64,000 nt of DNA from Stichopus chloronotus (taxonomy: Eukaryota > Echinodermata > Holothuroidea > Aspidochirotida > Stichopodidae). Shown piece after piece: positions 51,001 through 61,008 of the stretch. The DNA lies in assembly GCA_021234535.1 (NCBI GenBank), contig CM037832.1, forward strand, positions 2,486,359 to 2,550,358. Reading direction: 5' to 3'. The position numbers and the translations under genes are program-made. The notes under the pieces were generated by a model. That model had not been told where the DNA came from and searched no databases. It saw nothing but the letters and a program-made list of their open reading frames with translations. The number at the start of each line of letters is the position of its first letter. The stretch's first letter is position 1.

Positions 51001-54000
51001 CAGCTGTATTTTGATGAGAGGTTTATCGGAGAATTTGCCTTCATCCAGAGACCACCTAGCGAGATGACAGTGATACTAACCTTCTTCCTCACTCTCATCC
51101 ACCAGTCTGGGCGTCTTCAAGGATTCTCTCAACGTCCGGTTCTCCTCCAGCAGACGGTCGTTTGCTATCCTGATCGAACTGTTTTCGGATCTCAGTTGAT
51201 CGCAGAGTTCTGACATCTGGTGATTGACTTTGCTGTTTGCCTCTGCAAAAATATGAAAGATACATTATAAAAGGCAAAGGTCACATACCACAGCTGGTGA
51301 TGGAAATTTAAATCAAGTTCAGTCTTGGAGATGACGAGAGAGAGCAGGTTGAGGGAAATGATCATGTTGCATGAAACAGTTCTCCTCCTCTTATTTGGAT
51401 TGCAGATGTACGAGGGCTCATGCGACGTACAGTAAAATCATAAAATCAAGAAATATGTGAAGCCACCTCACAATGTGTCATTTCATGTTCCAAAAGAGTC
51501 TAGCACTGAACAATAGAAACGGCATATGTACTGTTTTGCACCGGTGAGGCTGTCTGGCTGGTTCTTCGTTCGTCCTGCATCTGCTGGCCTTGCATCTTAA
51601 GGGTCTCCAAGAGCTGTTCTCGTTCCTTCTGGACCACCTCCAGTTCCTTCTCCAGGCGGCTGTTGGTCATTCTCAAGAACTCATGTTCCTGAAGGGACTT
51701 GGCAGAGGCTAACCTGTCTATGTGGTTGTAAAGGTCTGAAAAGAAATGTTTAGGGAATACACCAACCCAATATCAGTATAAGTAAAACATATCATTCAGG
51801 GAAGGAGATACAGTTAGGGGGGTTTTCAGGTAACCACAACATGTTTTTGTCGACAATGTCAGCTAGACATGGCATAAAGTGGACAAAGAGATTACAATAC
51901 AAAGAAATACAAGAAATCACAATACAAAATGCCAGTTACTCTGATATTTTGCATTTTACTACCCACTTTATCACCCACTATTGTGCTTTATTACCCAATT
52001 GATAATGAACTACGGTCCTTCCTCTTGTACAGAAACATTTACAAGTAGAACAATTCACAAGTAAAAGAAATAACAATACAAAACAGTACTTTTATAGCAC
52101 TAAATGCCAAAAGGCCTCTACCTGCTTTACAAAGAAAATATCAAAAAGAAAAACAAAGGAGTACAAGGGAAAAATATAAGGAAATGTGTAAAGTGGCTCA
52201 ACAAATGCAGCCAGGAAGGGGCTCCCAAAAATAAAAATGAGGAACAAACAAAACCACAGAAAAAGACAATAGAAATGCTAAAAGGAATCAGACAGAAAAA
52301 AAAAACATGAATAAACAAAGATAAACATATAAAAGTAGACCAAAATAGGTTACAACAAATTATGCTGCCAGGAAGAGACCCAGATAATAAAAATTGAAGT
52401 TTAATCCTCTACTCTGACATCTTTTGCCAGTCTGAACTATAGTCTATGCTTTTCCTCAATACCTGCATTTTTCTAAAAAAAAATTCCTATCAGAAATACT
52501 TTCACATGCTTCTTCGTCAATTTTCCAAACTGTTTTGACAATATCACTGATGTACAGCCATTGCCTTAGTAAGTCTTTTTACAGCGTACATTGAAACCAC
52601 AAATGCTGTCCAATGAAAGAAAACCTGAGACTAACTATCATCAATTGAAGGAAGGTTACGTAACATGGCGGGAGGAGCAGTTTGGTTATAATCAGAAGAT
52701 TCCCTGGCGGCAGCATCCTCTCGACTGATCCGTGTAGGAACGATGACCTGCAAGATCAAAATAAACATACTCCTAAACAACAAAATGGTAAAATCAACCT
52801 TTCATGGGATTCTCCTCAAAAAAAAAGAGGAAAAAATGGAACAAATTCTGAAGAAGAATCAGTGAGTTCTCTCTTCTAACACACATAGTGATAAATGTGT
52901 AATGAAATGTTCCAAGAATTTACTGAGAGACACATTTTGAATTCTCATGGGAAGCATGTAACAGACACATGTTACCTCTTCCATTACCAAAAAAAGTCAA
53001 AATTACTCAGCAGGTGCAGAACAGCAACCTCTGAAATATGGCAGGCCACCGGCATAACCCTCTATTCACAGTTTGTCTGAGCCAACATTCCGATTTTCAT
53101 TGCAGTCATACAGGATTTATCAATCGGAGAAGGGTGCCAACAGTGAAGTGGGGGGACTTACATCTTCCTGGACTGGAATTTCTCCTTCCCTTTGTTTCTT
53201 TTTGGATTTCTTTCCTTTACTTCTTGGAGTTTTCTTTGGTTCTTTAGCAACATCTGTAGGAGGAAACAGGAGGAACATGTGACTAGGATCATTGTTCCTT
53301 GTAACTTTTAATACAACTTTGCAATTCAAAAGAAGGTACTATAAGTAATGAAAGATAAGGGAAGCCAAGTTCAGTAAAGATAATGCATTCCAAGCAGAAA
53401 ACATACTTCTAAGAGCAGTATTGAAATTTAAGCACTTTGACCTGGTAGTTCAACCAACCTGTAAAATGTGCATTGTCCTTTTCAAAATTTAGTTGTCCTG
53501 ACAAAAATTATGACATGAATTATTTCTAGGTAGCTACGACATGAACACATTTGGATTGTGCTGTTAGGAAATTCATTGCCACATGTTATAACATCATCTC
53601 CAATATTCTAAGTAAAACCTTAATTTGATTCAAGCATTAAAAAAATTTGGAACTCTGATGGTCAAGCCTTGTAACAAAAGTTGGTTGCCCTTTCAAGATT
53701 TTGGGCATCCCAGATGTCAGGACTACTGCTAAACTTAATTGCTGTGAGTCATAACCTGCGAGCACAAAATATAAATGTCCCTTCAGGAGGTACTTGTGGT
53801 GCCTCTACAAGAGCTGCATGAAATGATCTCAAGACACAAATGTTGAAAAGATGTGAACAAAATATTTCATCTGCTGACAAGCAATCATGGCAGAAAAATG
53901 TAAATTTGAAAACTGTCACACACCAGATCCAAAGATCTTCTTTGGGGGAGGAAAGCAATGCTTCAAGCTATCATCACATACACTCTTAATTTAGCTACAG

Positions 54001-57000
54001 GTTTTGCTTTCTATGCCAAATGTCACAAAATGAATGTCAACAAATGTTTCCTCCACAGAGGTACTTTACCTGTTACTGGATTTTTCCTCTTCCAAGGGGG
54101 TGGAGGAGTGATGAGGTCGGAGAAATCATCCGTTGGGTTAGTCACCTCTGTGAAATCGCTGTCTGTGGAAGCTTGGGAATTAATTTGTCCACGGAACTCT
54201 TCACTCTTGTGGAATGCAAGAACAAAATCAATCAACGTTGTAGCCACAGACAACTTTGAAATAGTGCAAGCTCATGGATGCACTCTGCTTTACATATGAG
54301 AAGGTTCACACCAAGCACACTTCACACAAGTGAAGTCAGACAATAAAGAAGATTATCCTTCAATGAAATACAAATACTTCTCTCTCCTTTTCCTCTTTGT
54401 ATTTCTGTTTTGTCTGACCGTTAATTGTTTCTTTCATTTTGACTTTTTATGTTGATTTTGTAACCTCATGTTTTGCATTGTTGATATGGAAATTAACTGA
54501 ACAAACAAACAAATGATGTGTTAACTGTGGCAAATAGATTGTTAAAGTACACTGTATGCTGTATGTTATGGACGTATGCTCTGTGCAATTTCAAACACTG
54601 CAGCTCTTTTTGTTTTAAATAATTATCATAGCACACACATTACATGGTATCTCCATCGGTGGTTCTGGTTTTGTAGCAATTGATGTTGAGGTGGTTTAAG
54701 TTTATTGCAAGAGGCTCTTCTTTCAAAAACTAGACTGACAAATATTGTTTCATCTCATAAATGTAAAAGTTTCAATCAAAGTTATCCAATGTCTGTGATA
54801 GCTTTGACATAAAGGAACATTTGTCATTTGAAACATTGAACAAGTTGTACTGCAAAAGCCTAAGAGATGTATTTTTCTCCAGCAAAGTAATGATAGGGTA
54901 GCAGAACAAAATCTAGCCTTATGTTATGCCAGTAAAAGTGAGAGTTAAGGTTAAATGAAGTTGTGACTTAAATTGACACTATCTGTGTGATGGTATCTAA
55001 TGCACCTGCTAATTTACACAAAAAAAATTGGCTGCTAACATTTTCACTAGTGAAAGCTATGCCTGCTGTAGTGGTTAGATACTACTGATAGTCATAACTT
55101 TCTCATACATAATTTCCAAACTGAAAGCAACTGTGACATTAACATCTCTGACACTTACAACTATCCTTGGTTTGGCATATATGGGCATCTCCTGACTGTC
55201 AGCAACGGATCTGCTTTTGCCAATATCTGGTGACGGAGAATTGCTTGCCTGCTTACTCCTCGACAGTGCCCTTCCTGGAGAAACATCCTGGACTGGTTCC
55301 TCCTCTAGGTCACTGTCAGGTGAATCCAAATCGCTTGGCAACTCCATTTTTGGCCGGTTTGAGATTGTTCCCCTCTGCGGGTCGTCTGGCCCTCTGAATG
55401 GCACTGAGGCATATCTGTTTAAAAATTATTGGTGGAATGGTAACTGAATGCTATCATGCCAAACACAACCTTTTTTTTTCTGCAATACAGCATTAAGGAA
55501 TTACTGTACTTAAGTTAGTGAAGTGTCTCAATGACTTCAAAGGAACTTGGTGGTTACGACCTTGTTTTAGAACTTTTAGAAAATCAGAGTAATTTGCTTC
55601 ATCCAGATTTTGGTAAAGTAGTCCACGAGCTATTGTGGAGAGGGAGAGGATGCGAGTTGCAGCATATAGAGTATGTTACATTGTAACTAGTTACATTTAT
55701 GCAAGTACTTTTCATACAAGTCCTCCATAAACTGTGACAGGTGAAGCAAAATTTAATTTGAGCAAGAAATGTAATAACCCTATAATAAGACAACTTAGAA
55801 TGCCTGAATTATTTGCATACACAAACATCTTCATACTTATCTGATGAATGTTTCCACCAAGATGAACTACATTTTTCTTTCATCTCACATGCTTCCATTC
55901 CCATTTAAGTGCCACCTCAGTCAGAATTTCCACAAACCTTGGTTCTTCGTGAATTTCTTCCACCTCTGATTCTTCCTCATTGCTCTCTTCACTGTCTCCG
56001 TAGTCATACATGCTGGTGCGACCCATACTGTCCTCTCTGATTTTATCCGAGGGACCTGCTTCATGCGGAGGGGACGGACTTCCACGAGACTCCATGGTAG
56101 CAGAACTTGGAGGAGGAGTCCCTTGAGACATAATGGTTTAAGAATAATTGCAAATCTCGTTACTCATGAGACTGTCTGAGACACTTTACACATTAACAAG
56201 TCATTTTGTAAGTAATGGGGAAAACAGATGCAGCATATTTTCAACTAGACATTAGTGGAAAATGTACTTACCAATGAGCCTGCCTACCAATGTTGCATTC
56301 ATTAATGCAGATGATAATGCTGAAGGTGGCCTCTCTTCTGGGCGCTCCTTCGGGGGTTCAGGGGAGCGAGGAACAGCCGCAAGCATGGCTCTTGGAAAAA
56401 GAGATGACCCAATTCTTGCCTACAGAATAGAAAGAACATACCAGAGCCTACAAAACAGCTGCTTTCATAGCCAGTGTGGCTGGCTAAGTGTGAACTGACA
56501 TAAAACATCTATTCATAGACTTAAGCTGCATTTCTATTTTACGTTGCTGTACTCCAGAATTTGTACCTTTTTGAAAATGCTTGCTACCTTGAACTTGCTT
56601 CCATCCCAGTTTAGAGTTAAGATATATGGTTAGTGAGCTATTGTTTGTTACACTAATTAAAGATGTTTTTAATTCCCAATTACTACCACCAACGTTACGT
56701 CAGGATAAGTAACAAGAAGAGTTTAATTTAGTGACTATAACCTTTCATGAGCGATGAAATGGTCAATGGCCAACAACATCGAAACTGATGATGATGATGA
56801 TTTATTGAGCCAACGTCCGGGTACGTAGGCAAAGTACAGCACTTTCGTGAAACTAGTACTACCATACACACAAGCAGGATCCGGACGTTGCTAAGACAGC
56901 AAACGCCGAGGAGGCTTATTAAATGTTACACTGCAGGAACAACCTCAGATATTTACCAGTGGCTGTTTAGACTTCTTCCTCTTCTTCTTACGGTTATTTC

Positions 57001-57007
57001 CTGCCAT
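42057..57007 (-). CDS. CEP89: Centrosomal protein of 89 kDa, distal-appendage coiled-coil protein
   Basis: Eighteen exons on the minus strand: 57007-56957, 56419-56272, 56121-55938, 55414-55159, 54205-54070, 53253-53162, 52747-52660, 51735-51532 (or -51542), 51242-51081 (or 51240-), 50838-50711, 50294-50002, 48901-48786, 47288-47108, 45412-45245, 44874-44733, 43860-43771, 43524-43355, 42231-42057. Phases are consistent; about 923-927 residues (human 783). Family landmarks: PRSPEPPKERPEERPPSAL near the N-terminus, KYLSPLIVAYEDVLREKE in exon 11, SEWRRLQEQAQLVLEENQ across exons 11/12, and KMEEKLKLYKHRAQEKL across 16/17. CEP89 (CCDC123) sits on distal appendages of the mother centriole and is needed for cilium formation in vertebrates. 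The N-terminal third is Ser/Pro/Glu-rich and disordered, the rest heptad coiled coil. The human-like N-terminus is replaced by a Lys/Arg-rich 17-residue exon. The junction between exons 8 and 9 is ambiguous (weak donors), costing or adding four residues. Confidence 0.9.
42410..42832. mobile_element. Probable hAT-like MITE in CEP89 intron 17
   Basis: Begins CAGAGATGGCCAACC at 42410, then GGGGCCACATT and a GGCAGGCC block, wording typical of Charlie-type hAT termini. A possible right end GGCTGACCTGCCCCAG lies near 42832 and pairs only partly with the left. No target duplication was found, so boundaries are tentative. Confidence 0.4.
44162..44439 (+). repeat. Tandem duplication, period 137 bp (CEP89 intron 15)
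   Basis: Copies 44162-44298 and 44299-44439 share GAGGTGATAAAAATGACTGA at the start and CCTTTGTCTT, GAGGTATTCA, ATGAAGTACTG, GAGACA and AGTAGACATCTCAAAG in the same order. Confidence 0.9.
46075..46915 (+). repeat. 42-bp minisatellite with 126-bp higher-order repeat (CEP89 intron 13)
   Basis: About twenty units of 42 bp with core GATTCAACCATTATCTATGA followed by CAACCGTCTT and ATTATTGATACT. Three unit types alternate (read as 14-residue words IIDSDSTIIYDNRL, IIDTDSTITYDYHL, NIATDPTIIHDNRL), giving a 126-bp higher-order period over the central part; the last units are less regular. The length is a multiple of three, so the array is open in two plus-strand frames (46058-46771 and 46080-46718). 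It lies antisense within an intron and I treat it as a satellite, not a gene. Confidence 0.93.
49505..49781. mobile_element. Possible small MITE in CEP89 intron 11
   Basis: Left CAGGGTTCATAG (49505) and right CTAGGAACCT (49772-49781) are imperfect inverted ends. The interior carries TCTGGAAAAATC-like phrases in both arms. No clear target duplication. Confidence 0.4.
50002..50294 (-). CDS. CEP89: CEP89 exon 11, conserved YLSPL-AYED block
   Basis: Encodes RWLTDTKYLSPLIVAYEDVL followed by a coiled coil, ending YITPSEW across the junction. Human CEP89 has WLLDIKYLSPLLLAYEDRM and SEEWRQLQ at the same places. This exon fixes the identity of the gene more firmly than any other. Confidence 0.95.
56787..56905 (-). 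mobile_element. 3' end of a retroposed element in CEP89 intron 1
   Basis: Read on the minus strand the segment ends GGCTCAATAAATCATCATC, that is AATAAA followed by a short (TCA)n tail, the usual end of many invertebrate non-LTR retroelements and SINEs. CCGGACGTTG also occurs near both ends in inverted order (about 56814 and 56882). Family unknown. Confidence 0.45.
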
Positions 57008-60000
57008 TATCACGTGTTTAAGATCATAAAAGCTTCATAACGGGATGATTCAACACAGACGTAAGCGTCCCGGAAACCAGAACGAAAGAATTTTCGGACT
57101 TTATATTGACCAGAATGGGGTAAAATAGTTGCTATTAAAAATGTGCTAGATCATCATGCCCGGTGTGCACACAAATCGATGAGACATCGAACCTGGCATA
57201 TCTGCTCCTTTCGGTGTTGCAATAGTAAGTAGGGCCGGACAAATCGTGTGGAGGCCCAGCGTGCAATTATGTGAGGGCCCTATGGAATAGCTAAGGAACA
57301 CCTAACACACTACCAGAACACCCAAGGTATATATTATTCACTAATTAGCTTAAGAACACTTGACGCAGTAAGGGGCCCTTTTTTAAACAAACACTGTGTG
57401 GTCACTTTCTACTATGATAACAGTAACTTTTCTAATCATATGGGCGTGTGTGTGTACGGTCTGTGTGCACCCGTGTGTGTGTATATGTACATTTGTGACG
57501 CCTCCCTCGTAAAGAATGGAAGCTTGGATAAATCTCATACAGGTATTCAGTCATTTGATCATTTGGAGTCTGACTGAACTGTAAACGCTCTAACTCCGCC
57601 CACTTGCCGACTTACGCGTGTACATTAGAAGAAAAACTATGGAGTGGCTTTCGAGTGGGAGGGGGATGGATATGACCACCATGGACGTGGGTCACTTTTT
57701 GGAAGGAGGGACATCTCTACTGAAAAATTCCCCCCGTCCCCACTTTTTCAGACATGATAAAAACTAAACCTGTGAGGATGATACAAAAATGGGCCTAGAA
57801 CGATTTGATCGTAGTTCTAGTTGAGATAAGGGAATGGATTGTAATATTTCTGTTCATCTTGTCACGGCTTGGAGCTATATGAGTTCACCAATCAAATTTT
57901 GAAGCACATTTTGATAGTGTTTTCAACTGTTTTTCGATCAGCAGAGTAACTAAAGTGCATGTATAGGGGGGAAAAATGTGATATTTACTACGTTGAACAC
58001 ACCCAACAACGGTGACGTGTTACGAGATTTTTCATGGTAGTACGTTTTTACCATTTTGATGATACTTAGGCCTACTAAACGTCAGCTATAATACGATCTC
58101 TGAGTTTGGATTGAGACATGACGAGGACAGATTATCATATCTGTCTACGCGTGCTTCAAGGTAATTGACAGTCCATAAACTTTATCCTGTGGACATCCCA
58201 TCTCATTAATTCTATGGAAGCTTTACACTAGGGTTCATTTACATGAAAACCCGCAAAACTATTGTTTAATCGAGGCCTACTTTGACTCCAAAATTTTCTT
58301 ATATGTCAGTCTCAGTGTTCTCCCAGCTATATCGTTACTAAGCATTTTAAATTGTAACGCCGTCAAAGTCTGAAGGTGAGGACACGTCTCTTCCTGAACA
58401 GATGGAGGAAGGTGTGTAAAAGAGAGAGGGGTGGAGAGAGAGGTGGAGAGAGGGGGAGGGGTAGATGGTAAAAACACTAACCCAGAAATTACAAAAAGCA
58501 GCATATGTTAGTTTGAAATTAGTATGATTACATCTCACTCAGCTTTTTACACTTACGAACAAAATAAACTGTACGCGCTAGGCCGGCGCACATAAAAAGG
58601 GACATAATACAGTTACCAGGCTTTTCCTTAGCCATTAGGCCTACAGCAGTCATATAAACGCAGACCTTGGACAGCGCAACTGTCGGACACTCCGCAGGTC
58701 TCGGGCATCCCAGGTACGTGTTGGGCACTGCGCGGGTGTCGGGCGGCGCAGGGGTTGGGGCGCAGGCGTTGAGCACTCCCCAGGTCTAGGGCAGCGCAGG
58801 TGTCTGGCACTGCGCCGAGAGGAATAGCCTTTCTTTGGACTAAGGTTCTTGCAGCCGCAATTCTCACCCGACCCGAAGGACTTCAAACTCTAACAGTTTC
58901 GGCCCGACCAACCGACTAATTTCAGAAATGTCTCTTCCTTAAATACCCCGGAAATAAGCCAAGGCAGATTTACGTCAGCAACTGCAGTAAGGCCTCAACC
59001 AATCACCAGTATTAAATGTGAACAGGCCTACAGGGACCTGCGACCAATGAGATCACATCTCATCCCGCTCGCTACTCGTCTACCTATAAAACATCAAAGG
59101 AAATCAGCGCAAAGTTTAGTAACATCACACAATTTTACCCGATTTGACCATAAATGCAAAACAAGACCGCTTAGCTCGGAGATGTTAGTAAAATTCAATA
59201 GTTCAGAGCCAACTGAAATAAAACGGTTTCGCTACAGTATGTTTTAAAACATAAATAGCCAGATAACTTAAGCAGTCAAAAAGGCTATTCATATGAGATT
59301 GGAACGATTTTTTTTAAATTCCTTTTCATTGCAGAGTTCAATTTGCTTAAAGCTTTTCCAAGATTTGTTATTTCTTTTATAATGCAATATTCCATGAAAT
59401 TCCGAGGGTTCTTGTACAGACCCTTTTCCCTTTATCTCTGGATCATACGAGTTCCGTTGACCGAACCCATGGATCAAAATGATAGACCTCCTCCAACTTA
59501 AAAAAAAAAGAAGACCATCCGGTGTCATTCTCATTGACTGAAAAGCTTTCTCGTTAAAATCCCCATCTATGGATTCATGTTTTGCTGTTATATGTAATCA
59601 TAGTTTTGACATTATCAAACTTTTTTTGTTGACGGCATTTTTACAATGGAGGCTGGGCTATGACAAATGTGGGAGCACATTCTACTGTTATTCCTAACAA
59701 GATTTAAGAGGCTTATTCACGAAAAAAGGGCAAAGCTTGCGGTCGCTTTCACTCCCTCCCCATTTCCGTAGATTTTTTTCCTATATGTACGTGTAAGCCA
59801 CATAATGAAAATAAGCGCGTGATCCCCATAAATTCCAAAATAAATTTTCCTAAGGTGGCTATCTCTAAATTAGGTCAGGAATACTCTACCCAACAAATAC
59901 CTTAACTGAATCATCTTGGGATCCATGGGCACGTGTCGTATTTCCTCTGTCCCTTCTCCGGTTCCCCTCTGTTCCCTCTGAGGTAAACCACAAGGAGGTC

Positions 60001-60140
60001 CATTAATATAATCATATAGTGACAAATGTTATCAAAGTACACTTACCAAGAAGCCCCCTTTTCCATCTCCACCTCCCCCCCCCCCTCCACCTCACCGTAT
60101 GTTAGTTCCACTTTTAACATTTCTTTGGACGGTATACACA
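57008..60140. other. Intergenic region between CEP89 and the sulfotransferase
   Basis: No gene recognised. The first 100 bases are the CEP89 5' flank. An AGGGCCGG-starting repeat-like segment lies near 57231-57420, a GT-rich stretch at 57445-57490, and a GC-rich minisatellite at 58655-58830. Confidence 0.4.
58655..58830 (+). repeat. GC-rich degenerate minisatellite, unit about 18 bp
   Basis: Variants of GCAGGTGTCGGGCACTGC recur about eight to nine times in an otherwise AT-rich region. All three minus-strand frames stay open through it, yielding Pro/Arg-rich short open frames that look like by-products of the repeat. Confidence 0.75.
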
Positions 60141-60936
60141 TTATAAATTTAACTCAAAGTCAAAAGTAAGACCATTGCTGTCGCGAAGCTTGTCTCTGCA
60201 GACGGAGTCAAAATGTTCGTTCTGCTCTACCGTGAAGTATGTTTTCCAATCACCAACTTTGCCTGCAGAAGAGGTAAAAGAAAATATTTAACAATGCGTT
60301 TTACACATAACACAATACCAGCAAAATCGACTTAAAAGTGCATGAAGGCTATTTTCAAAGCACATGTACAGAAACAATGTAATGTACTGGTTTTGACATT
60401 CCATGTTCTTACCAGTTCTATATTTTAACGTTGGAATATTGTGATGGAAGTACAAGTGATTTGAAATGAGTACGAGTCATTATGAGATGTTTGATATGAA
60501 AATTTAAAAAATTAAAAAAAAAAAGAAGCAAAATAGCATTAACGCACGTGTTCCACATACATTAGTATGTACATTACCTTTTCGAAAAAATGAGGACTTC
60601 CTTTTCGAGATGGTTTCCTCTGAAAGTGATGAACTCTTCCCAGGGTTTGTTCTTGGGTCAGTTCTCATTGCATCAAACGTTGAGTTCTTTAAAATTGAAC
60701 GTAGGTGCTCATCTGAGAGAGGGCGCTGGAGGAATTCGGAAATAGCCAATATCGTCCCCTGCAAATCCTGCCCAAAACCGAAAGGAGACAACCTGTAAGT
60801 ATGGTCACAGTGATTGCATTCAGTTGGCTGTAGGCAAATATTTGTTTACGTTAGAATGAGGAGGCTTCTAAGGCTCTCACAAGCTCAATCTGTATGGAAT
60901 TCGTCTATTTAAGACTGCCGGCGGAAAACTGCAGGA

Positions 60937-61008
<72 letters not shown>

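Noticed and set aside
53120..53329. Lys-rich minus-strand frame as an independent small gene
   Set aside because: It is CEP89 exon 6 (53253-53162) extended into intron on both sides.
58628..58886. Overlapping Pro/Arg/Cys-rich frames on the minus strand, considered as a small secreted peptide gene
   Set aside because: All three frames are open because of the GC-rich 18-bp repeat; no signal peptide or splice structure.
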